Below, piece by piece: positions 1 through 5,442 of a stretch of 10,597 bases of DNA. Source of the stretch: Baffinella frigidus (Eukaryota > Cryptophyceae > Cryptomonadales > Baffinellaceae). The DNA lies in NCBI GenBank assembly GCA_026770585.1, contig MU646733.1, forward strand, positions 265,527 through 276,123. Reading direction: 5' to 3'. Under the pieces are notes generated by a model, which worked only from the letters and a program-made list of their open reading frames with translations, did not search any database and had not been told where the DNA came from. The position numbers were made by a program, and so were the translations under genes. Numbering within the stretch: the first letter of the stretch is position 1; each line of letters opens with the position of its first letter.

Positions 1-48
1 CCCCCCTTGAGGGTTGAGGGTTTCGGGTTTCGGGGTTTCGGGCGGTAC

Positions 49-167
49 CGGTCCGCGTACATCATCCCGCGCTTCCCCGCGCCCTCATCCCCTCGGCTCC
101 CGGGGAGCTTGGTGGTGTACTGCTCGAAGGAGTAGGTGCTCTCGATCCCGAACTTCGCCGCGTTCAC
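49..167 (-). CDS. DCP2: Exon 8, LsmAD-like region part 2, runs towards window edge
   Basis: 119 nt after acceptor CACACCAG. Encodes [20 protein letters not shown], then [20 protein letters not shown]. The S-T-Y, Y-T-T-K-L and later basic A-D-R pattern resembles the LsmAD segment of ataxin-2 homologues, where it precedes A-R-E-I-E. The donor is placed at GTACCG (positions 48-47) because telomere-like C-rich repeats begin immediately after. That boundary is less sure, and later exons lie outside the window. Confidence 0.6.
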
Positions 168-3100
168 CTGGTGTGGGGGTTGGGGGTTAGGGTTTGGGGT
201 TTAGGGGTGAGGGTTGGTTCAGGGTTGGTTCAGAGTTTAGGGGTCGAGGTTGGTTCAGACTTGGTTCAGGGTGCAGGGTGCAGGGTGCAGGGTGCAGGGT
301 GCAGGGTGCAGGGTGCTGGGTGTAGGGTGTAGGGTGTAGGGTGTGGGGTTCAGGGTGTAGTGTGTAGTGTGTAGGGTGTAGTGTGTAGTGTGTAGTGTGT
401 AGTGTGTAGGGTCTCACCGCAAACATCTCCTCGCACGAGAAGCCCTTGGCGGCCGTGCTCGCGAACATGTCCCCGAACGTCTCCGTGTTGTCCCTCCCCA
501 CCCCAGCCGCGTCCACCTGGGGAGGGGGGTGGGGGTTAGGGTCCAGGGTCCAGGGTGTAGGGGTGTAGGGTGTAGGGTGTAGGGTGCAGGGTGTAGTGTT
601 CAGGGGTGTATGGGTCAGTGTGTGGGGTGTATGGTTGATGGTTCAGGGTTCGGGGTTCAGGGTTGAGAGTTTCGGGGTCCACCTCCATGGCCTTGAGCCG
701 CTGCGGCGACCCGCGCCCCTTCCTCCCCCCAGCCCCCCCGCCAGCCTTCTCCGCCTCCCCCTTCCCCTGCGCCTTGTTCGCACACGCCCGAAAGTTGTCC
801 GGGCGAGCAAGCTGGCCCGCGCTCCCCTTCTCCCCCTGCGCCGCCTTCTCCCCCGCGGCCTTGGCGCCCGCGCGCTTGGGCGTCTGGCTCCGCGAGAGCG
901 AGCGCTTGCGGTCTGCGATCCAGGCCTTCACCTTGCCCAGCACCTGCGTTGGGGTGTGGGGTTTAGGGGTTGGGGTTTGAGGTTTGGGGGTTGGGTTTTG
1001 GGGGTTTAGGGTTCAGGGTTGGTTCAGGGTTGGTTAAGCACGTTTATGGCTTGGGGTGCAGGGTTGGTTGACCAAGGTTTATGGCTTGGGGTGCAGGGTT
1101 GGTTGAGCAAGGTTTATGGCTTGGGGTGCAGGGTTGGTTGAGCAAGGTTTATGGCTTGGGGTGCAGGGTTGGTTGGGCAAGGTTTCTGGCGTGGGGTTCA
1201 AAGTTGGTTGAGCAAGGTTTATGGCTTGGGATTCAGGGTTGGTTGGGCAAGGTTTATGGCGTGGGGTGCAGGATTGGTTGGGCAAGGTTTCTGGCGTGGG
1301 GTTCAGGGTTGGTTGAGCACCGGCGCGACGCCGAAGTACTTGCTCTTGCTCGCTGCGTCGGGCCGCGCCGCGGCTGTCACGTCCTTGAGCGAGTGCCAGC
1401 GGATCTCCGCGATCTCGCCCCGCGTCTGCGTTTCGAACGGCGTGCTCTCGTCGACGCCTGCGAGAGGGTGTGGGGGGTTAGGGTGTGGGGTTGAGCTGTC
1501 ACGTGTTTGAGGGAGTGCCAGCGGATCTCCGCGATTTCCTCGCGGGTTTGGGTTTGGAAGGGCGTGCGCTCGTCCACGCCTGCGAGGGGGGTTGGGGGTT
1601 AGGGTGTGGGGTTTGGGGTTTGGGGTTTGGGGTTGAGGAGAGGCCGGAAGCGGTTGACTAAGACGCACAGGTTCTGTTAACTCAAGGTCAAACTCACAGG
1701 GGGTGTAAACTTGCCCGCAAAGGGGTTGTTAACTTCACTAAACCGGGCAGGTTCTGGCAACTATCCCGCACAGGTCTCTCACCCGCACATAGGTTGCAAC
1801 ACGACGGACGGTGACTAACCTGCGAACACACCCGATCAAACCAGGACACGCGCTGGTCGGGCGACCGTGGGGGGAGCATTGGGGGGGGGGGGGGGCCGGG
1901 GGGGGAGCATTGGGGTCCGCACGGAACCACGCATCTTTCTCTAGACAGATCGCTTTACGAAAGGCGATATATTGCGGGCGGCACACCGCACTCTTCCCTA
2001 GACAGATGGCTTTACAAAAACTGAAACGCGCAGGATCGCTTTACACAAGGAGCACTTTACAAATGAGGGGGGGGGGGCTCGCAACCTGCGATAACGTAGA
2101 GCTTCATCTTCTGCCCGGCGGTGGTCACGAAGATCGAGGAGTGCTCGCAGAGAAGCGGCGTGATGTCGTAGCCGATCTCTTCGAAAACCTGATTCGGGGG
2201 TCGGGGCTGAGCGGTGTAGCTCTGTGGAAGTGTATTTGGGGATCGAGGAGTGCTCCGAAAGAAGAGGCGTGATGTCGTATCCGATCTCTTCGAAAACCTG
2301 ATTCGGGGGTTGGGGGTGAGCGGTGTAGCTCTGTGGAAGTGTATTTGGGGATCGAGGAGTGCTCCGAAAGAAGAGGCGTGATGTCGTATCCGATCTCTTC
2401 GAAAACCTGATTCGGGGGTTGGGGGTGAGCGGTGTAGCTCTGTGGAAGTGTATTTGGGGATCGAGGAGTGCTCCGAAAGAAGAGGCGTGATGGTGTGTAC
2501 CCAATCTCTTCGAAAATCTGGGTTGGGGTTCGGGGGTTGGGGGTAAGTGGTTTGGAAGTTTCGGGGCCGGGGGGGTGATGCGTTCTATCTAGCTCTGCCT
2601 CACTCGGGTTGACCGACTGTTCTCAAGTTTGCAGCGCACACCCATCACGTAATGCTTTACCCGATCGCTTCGTGCACCTGGGTTCGTGTTCGGGGGTTCG
2701 GGGTTCTAGCTCTGTGGAGTGTGGAGTGTCTGTGGGCTCACCACTTTGGTGCGCCCGGGCGCTTTGGAGCGGGAAAGTTGACGGGCGGGAAAGTTGACGG
2801 GTGTGTACCGCAGGCCGAGCGTGTCAACCCAAGTGAGGCGGCGCTAAGGTGTATGGTCTTGGGGTCAGGATGTTGGGTTGGCGCAAGGTTCAGGGGGTTG
2901 GTTTGGGGATGGGTTCGGGTGTGGGGGGTGGGGGGGTCAGGTGTAGGGGTGCCTGAGGCGGAGCTAGGGTTGAAGGTCTTGGGGTTAGGGTTGGTGCAAG
3001 GTGTAGGGTTGGTTGAGGGGTGGGTCAGGGGTGTGGGGGTGGGTTAGGGTGTGGGGGTGGCGTAGGAGGTGGGGGTGGGTTAGGGGGTGGGGGTGTAGGG

Positions 3101-4386
3101 TTTAGGTAAGGGTGTGGGCAGACCTCGCGCGCGGCGCACACTGCGTCAGGCTCGTCCTTGTTGACCTTGCCCTTGGGCCAGCCCCACGAGGAGCCCTTGA
3201 AGCCGCGAACAAGCAGGACCTTGTCGAGGTTCGTGGAGAGGATGGCCGCGCCGAGGGTCGGGATCGTGCGCTTGTAGTGCTGCCACTCGGTGAAGATGGC
3301 GTCGACGTTCGCGACGTGGTGGAGCAGCGAGCAGTGCGCGAAGAGGCGCGCGGCGAAGGCGCGGTGCGGGAGCGCGGGGAGGGAGGCGTCCGCGGGCATC
3401 ATCAGGTCGATGTAGAACCACCACGCTGATGTTCGAGGTCGCGGGGGTTAGGGTGAAGTTTTGGGGCCGGGGGGGGGGTGAGTTCTATCTAGCTCTGTCT
3501 TGCTAGGGTTGACCGCCTGTTCTCGAGTTTGTAACGCACACCCATCGAGTGGATGTCGTACCCGATTTCTTCGTACACCTGGGTTCGGGTTCGGGGGTTA
3601 GGGTTTCTAGCTCTGTGGAGTGCATGTGGGCGGCGCACCATTTTGGTGCGCCGGGCGCTTCGGAGCGGGAAAGTTGACGGGTGTGCACCGCAGACCGAGC
3701 GTGTCAACCCAAGTGAGGCGGCGGTAATGCGTAGGGTCTTGGGGTGAGGATGGTGGGTTGGATCAAGGCTCAAGGGGGTGGTGTTGGGTTGGCTCAAGGT
3801 TCAGGGGGTTGGTGCTGGGTTGGCTCAAGGTGCAGGGCAGGGGGTTGGTCTGGGGGTGGGTCAGCACCCTTCTCGACCTCGAACATCAGCAGCATCATCT
3901 CATCGTTGCCCTGGAGCTCGTCGGGCTCGGAGGGGCAGTTCAAGATAAATCTGCGCCCCAGACGCGCGCGATGTTTAGAGGACAGCTGGCCATTGTGCCG
4001 GAGCTGCAACGGCTCGGTACAGTTGGGGCGGGGGAACAGAACGCTGGGGCTGGGGCTGAATTTAGTCCAGGGGGCGGGGCGCACCGTGCTGCGAGATCGT
4101 CTAGGGCCCCGCCGAGGTTGTCTGACGATGGCGTAGGCAGCAACGACGCGGTGCTGCTTGACGACAAGAGGGCCTCAATTTCTTGCAGCGACATGATGGG
4201 CTGTGATGAGAATCCGGGAAACGGCGCGCCCATGGAGGCGTGCGCAGCCATCTCGAGGTCCTCGGCGCGAACCATGGCCGTGTTGCTGTGGTACGCTTGC
4301 GCGCAGGGGTAGCTGGCGTGCGGGGCGAGCCCGAACTGGTCAGGAAGGAGCAACCCTGAGTTTGTCTTGTGGATAAAGTGCATCAT
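49..4386 (-). CDS. DCP2: DCP2, mRNA decapping enzyme (Nudix hydrolase), eight exons seen, 3' end outside window
   Basis: Spliced model on the minus strand with exons 4085-4386, 3868-3950, 3124-3425, 2086-2188, 1321-1457, 683-943, 418-516 and 49-167, giving about 468 residues before the window edge. DCP2 hydrolyses the m7G cap of mRNA with DCP1 in cytoplasmic P-bodies, committing the transcript to 5'-3' decay. What shows this: the box A core [12 protein letters not shown] and AWWFYIDL, then [17 protein letters not shown], then a full Nudix box formed by [16 protein letters not shown] plus VFEEIGYD, then REIRNIEW-like [12 protein letters not shown], then box B (KYFGVAP plus [14 protein letters not shown]). 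This order and spacing match animal and plant DCP2. All junctions keep frame, with phases 2,1,0,1,0,0,0. The start is the first ATG of the open frame; a later in-frame ATG is possible. The C-terminal part carries an LsmAD-like stretch, unusual for this family. Confidence 0.9.
177..411 (-). repeat. Seven-base telomere-like repeats in DCP2 intron 7
   Basis: Plus strand shows GGGTTTA-like units, then a run of about seven GGGTGCA units (268-316), then GGGTGTA and GTGTAGT units. Register is kept at 7 bp through the changes in sequence, so these are homogenised variants of one telomere-type unit. C-rich in the gene's sense strand. A similar tract at 1-40 follows exon 8. Confidence 0.9.
418..516 (-). 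CDS. DCP2: Exon 7, LsmAD-like region part 1
   Basis: 99 nt, 33 codons, phase 0 at both ends, after acceptor CCTCCCCAG and before donor GTGAGA (417). Encodes [20 protein letters not shown] then [10 protein letters not shown]. The W/F-x-x-x-x-M-F ending followed by [12 protein letters not shown] in exon 8 matches what I know of the LsmAD region of ataxin-2/Pbp1 proteins (M-F-x-x-N-E-x-x-F/Y-G-V-x-S-T-Y). The exon is joined to DCP2 by phase and by lack of any intervening start, stop or promoter signal. That it is in the same transcript is an inference. Confidence 0.65.
517..682 (-). repeat. DCP2 intron 6, telomere-like repeats with splice-site direct repeat
   Basis: The 166-bp intron is nearly all GGGTGTA and GGGTTCA units (plus strand). 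In the sense strand, its donor GAG-GTGGAC and its acceptor CAG-GTGGAC give an 8-base direct repeat, AGGTGGAC, at the two splice sites. Confidence 0.85.
683..943 (-). CDS. DCP2: DCP2 exon 6 (box B and basic linker)
   Basis: 261 nt, 87 codons, phase 0 at both ends. It begins [20 protein letters not shown], matching the box B helix (human IRPLRDWLSRR). A low-complexity Lys-, Ala- and Gly-rich linker of about 65 residues follows, ending RLKAME before donor GTGGAC (682). The linker is probably disordered, as C-terminal tails of DCP2 proteins generally are. The reading frame stays open into the intron through telomere-like repeats (LNPEP-type residues), so intron retention would add a junk tail before a stop near 536. 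Confidence 0.8.
1046..1320 (-). repeat. 35-bp minisatellite, eight units, in DCP2 intron 5
   Basis: Units start with (A/C)TGGC at 1046, 1081, 1116, 1151, 1186, 1221, 1256 and 1291, with no slip in register. In the sense strand each unit ends in GCTCAACCAACC-like sequence, matching the donor region of exon 5 (GTGCTCAACCAACC). The array therefore seems to be an amplification of the 5' splice site region. More degenerate telomere-like units continue at 951-1045. Confidence 0.92.
1321..1457 (-). CDS. DCP2: DCP2 exon 5 (end of catalytic domain)
   Basis: 137 nt after acceptor CTCTCGCAG. Encodes [19 protein letters not shown] then RWHSLKDV and KSKYFGVAP before donor GTGCTC (1320). The [10 protein letters not shown] stretch matches IRNIEWFSIEK of human DCP2. 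Family alignment places KYFGVAP at the beginning of box B, continued by VLGKVKAWI of the next exon. A diverged partial copy lies just upstream in the gene (1495-1579). Confidence 0.88.
1495..1579 (-). pseudogene. Partial copy of DCP2 exon 5
   Basis: Acceptor CCTCGCAG is intact. Encodes [19 protein letters not shown] then RWHSLKHV, against [18 protein letters not shown] and RWHSLKDV in the full exon 122 bp further on. Similarity stops at GTGACAGC, so the box B part is missing. By eye nine codon changes are synonymous and four alter the residue, a pattern of coding constraint rather than free decay. Confidence 0.75.
1580..2085 (-). other. DCP2 intron 4, gene-free part
   Basis: Contains telomere-like repeats (1586-1637), a stretch with repeated (G)CAGGTTCTG motifs (1668-1755), a 12-base run of G near 1880, and two imperfect copies of TCTAGACAGATCGCTTTAC (about 1940-2015) with a partial third (ATCGCTTTACACAAGG). 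I see no coding piece. Small open frames on either strand show no family resemblance. Confidence 0.6.
2086..2188 (-). CDS. DCP2: DCP2 exon 4 (end of Nudix box)
   Basis: 103 nt after acceptor GAATCAG. Encodes [18 protein letters not shown] then a strand ending KMKLYVIA plus one base before donor GTTGCG (2085). It supplies the second half of the Nudix helix (E-E-x-G). It aligns with human DCP2 VFEETGFD and the later LYIIPG. It is the most gene-3'-ward of four tandem copies with a 109-bp period and the only complete one; the others lack its 3' half and any GT donor. Confidence 0.88.
2132..2520 (-). repeat. 109-bp tandem repeat carrying the 5' half of DCP2 exon 4
   Basis: Exon 4 bases 2132-2188 recur at 2241-2297, 2350-2406 and about 2459-2515, each preceded by an acceptor-like CAG (the last by GGGCCAG-like CCCAG). 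The copies read [19 protein letters not shown] and then run into CCCAAATACACTTCC with no GT donor. Changes from the real exon are mostly synonymous. The outermost copy is the most diverged (IFEEIGY then frame damage). Confidence 0.9.
2555..2910. repeat. Segmental direct repeat, copy 1 (partner 3453-3815)
   Basis: Begins GGGGCCGGGGGGGTGA and ends TTCAGGGGGTTGG. Matches 3453-3815 along its whole length with scattered changes and a duplicated GGGAAAGTTGACGG. The two copies flank DCP2 exon 3 in direct orientation about 900 bp apart. Confidence 0.85.
2589..2847. mobile_element. MITE-like element, CTAGCTCTGCC family, copy 1
   Basis: Ends CTAGCTCTGCCTCACTCGGG and, inverted, TTAGCGCCGCCTCACTTGGG, both continuing TTGAC. 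Inside is a decayed Nudix-exon-like stretch (minus strand from 2677: VHEAIG then a stop). The CCACTTTGGTGCGCCCGGGC segment is shared with the inverted copy at 7587. Confidence 0.75.
2860..3120 (-). repeat. G-rich degenerate telomere-like repeats, DCP2 intron 3
   Basis: Plus strand GGGTTGGTTTGGGG, GTGGGGGTGGGTTAGGG and related units up to the exon 3 donor. C-rich in the sense strand. Less regular than the other tracts. Confidence 0.8.
3124..3425 (-). CDS. DCP2: DCP2 exon 3 (box A second half and most of the Nudix box)
   Basis: 302 nt entered at CG after acceptor CATCAG. It encodes [10 protein letters not shown], a helical regulatory region ([20 protein letters not shown]), the linker [11 protein letters not shown], and the start of the Nudix fold, [20 protein letters not shown]. 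It stops after CAARE at donor GTCTGC (3123). The intron therefore falls inside the Nudix box, between the RE pair and the following V-F-E-E. The metal-binding glutamates are split over two exons, and only correct 3-to-4 splicing yields an active enzyme. The exon is bracketed by two copies of a roughly 350-bp direct repeat. Confidence 0.92.
3453..3815. repeat. Segmental direct repeat, copy 2 (partner 2555-2910)
   Basis: Lies in DCP2 intron 2, between exons 2 and 3. Same order of parts as the partner: G-run, CTAGCTCTGTC end, exon-like stretch, CACCATTTTGGTGCGCC segment, and TCAAGGTTCAGGGGGTTGG tail. The telomere-like G-rich tail continues to 3867. Confidence 0.85.
3489..3727. mobile_element. 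MITE-like element, CTAGCTCTGCC family, copy 2, with Nudix-exon-like insert
   Basis: Ends CTAGCTCTGTCTTGCTAGGG and, inverted, TTACCGCCGCCTCACTTGGG. On the minus strand an acceptor-like ACCCAG is followed from 3578 by [20 protein letters not shown] in an open frame. The first nine residues repeat the exon 4 Nudix motif VFEEIGYDI; the rest differs. It sits before exon 3, where splicing it in would be out of order. Confidence 0.7.
3868..3950 (-). CDS. DCP2: DCP2 exon 2 (box A, first half)
   Basis: 83 nt entered after acceptor GGGGCGCAG (3951-3953). It completes the split Arg codon to give [14 protein letters not shown] and ends LLMFEVEK plus one base before donor GTGCTG at 3867. The family equivalent in human DCP2 is the FQIELAHWFY helix region, so exon 2 and exon 3 together read [13 protein letters not shown]. 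Phase 1 at its end fits the first two bases (CG) of exon 3 exactly. The reverse complement of 17 nt near its 3' end (3874-3890) recurs at the next 3' splice site. Confidence 0.85.
4085..4386 (-). CDS. DCP2: DCP2 exon 1 (N-terminal extension)
   Basis: Encodes 100 residues from two adjacent ATG codons at 4384-4386 and 4381-4383. It ends in ALDDLAA plus the first two bases of an Arg codon, before donor GTGCGC at 4084. The Ser-, Ala- and Pro-rich stretch contains [11 protein letters not shown] do not recognise a domain before ALDDL, which corresponds to the start of box A in DCP2 (plant homologues have a similar LDDL stretch before their RF(V/I)LN motif). The long N-terminal extension could instead be partly untranslated, because several later in-frame Met codons exist. 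The following intron (3951-4084) is short, conventional and free of telomere-like repeats. Confidence 0.7.
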
Positions 4387-4829
4387 TGATGGGTGTCGGT
4401 GCGGCGCAGGACGCGCAGCAAAGTTGAGCAGGAGAGGCGAGGACGATCGAAACGATGAGATGGAAGCACTGGAAGGTTGCGGTGCGCGGCGCGGCGGACC
4501 AAGAGCGGCTTCGTGGTCACAAATCTGGTCGGTGCCGGCTGATTAATAAAACGGTGATTTTTACGAGCCCTAAAAAAAATCGTGTCGTAAACATCTTTTA
4601 GAGGCGCTCACTTTTAGCGACCCCGGAATCCTTGGACATGGGGTCAGTTCACACTTTGTACCACACTTCAGCCACTTTTGGAAACCATATTATGAATTTG
4701 ATTTGAAATTAACTTTTGATCGCATGCCGCGTGGCAAGACAAGTCCATTTAATTTTGTTGCGGCCAGTTTAAATATGAATTTAAACTAAAGTCAACTCCC
4801 ATAGTACAGACTTGGGGAAGGAAGGCACG
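4387..4829. promoter_or_regulatory. Divergent intergenic region, probable bidirectional promoter
   Basis: 443 bp between the DCP2 start (minus) and the ATG of the second gene (plus). The DCP2-proximal 150 bp are GC-rich and probably 5' leader. From about 4540 to 4800 the sequence becomes AT-rich, unlike either gene, with TTAATAAAAC near 4543 and a hairpin of AGTTTAAAT/ATTTAAACT at 4766-4774 and 4779-4787. No canonical TATA box or start site can be assigned. It contains none of the telomere-like repeats that fill the introns. Confidence 0.45.
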
Positions 4830-4961
4830 ATGGGGGGCGCGCTGAGCTCGCTCGGGATCGGGCAGGCCAAGTACGACGCCGTCATCTTCGCGGACCAGGA
4901 GGGCCCCCATGGCAAACCCACGGAGTTCAAGCCGTCGGAGCACCGCAAGTACGACGCCAAG
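4830..4961 (+). CDS. Second gene, exon 1 with start codon
   Basis: 44 codons from the ATG at 4830 (context GGCACGATGG) to AAG before donor GTGCGT (4962). Begins MGGALSSLGIGQAKYDAVIF and ends EHRKYDAK. Gly at position 2 and Ser at 6 and 7 suggest N-myristoylation and membrane association. The following intron (4962-5324, 363 nt) contains no telomere-like repeat and no coding piece I could support. Confidence 0.75.
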
Positions 4962-5407
4962 GTGCGTGTTCAACCAGTGCAGAGGAGGTCGCAGAGGAAC
5001 GCAGCGGCTGTTCAGCGTGATGTCTTTGAGCCTCATGCTGCCTCGAGACTGGGCTCTGCATGTTACACCACATTTTCCTGACCTCACGACCCTCTCGATT
5101 CAGTTGTACTTCTCCAACGCGGGCGACAATGACGGTACCACCCCATGCGACCCCTTCCTGTGTTTTATGCAAAAGCCCATGCCACTTCGCGGCTGAGTTC
5201 ATTTGCGGACCTGAGAGCATTGTGTTTATATAATCCGCCGCATGGTTCCGTCGCTCGCGTCTCTCCTCTCAAAAGACACGCTCTCACGCCGAATGGTGCG
5301 GCAGGGTTCGCGAAAGCGATGCAGGATGCGCCGCGAGGGCCCGCGTCGACCATGGCCTACTCCGAGTTTCTCGCTGGCCTGTCGCTCATCAACCAGCAGG
5401 TCTGAGA

Positions 5408-5442
<35 letters not shown>

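Noticed and set aside
187-516. Proline-, Thr- and His-rich frame ([12 protein letters not shown]) on the minus strand
   Set aside because: It is intron 7 telomere-like repeat read in frame with exon 7. The splice sites at 516 and 418 explain the coding part.
1081-1510. Plus-strand open frames reading [12 protein letters not shown]-type repeats
   Set aside because: They translate the 35-bp minisatellite, whose units are not a multiple of three, and run antisense to DCP2 exon 5. No family resemblance.
2080-2500. Three upstream exon 4 copies as normal cassette exons
   Set aside because: They have acceptors but no GT donor after the shared part, so they cannot be spliced as internal exons. They are kept as repeats and possible decoy acceptors.
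2132-2520. CRISPR array
   Set aside because: The 109-bp units are contiguous, contain exon plus intron sequence, and have no unique spacers. The setting is eukaryotic.
3112-3429. Long plus-strand frame opposite DCP2 exon 3
   Set aside because: GC-rich antisense shadow. The minus strand encodes clear box A and Nudix motifs.
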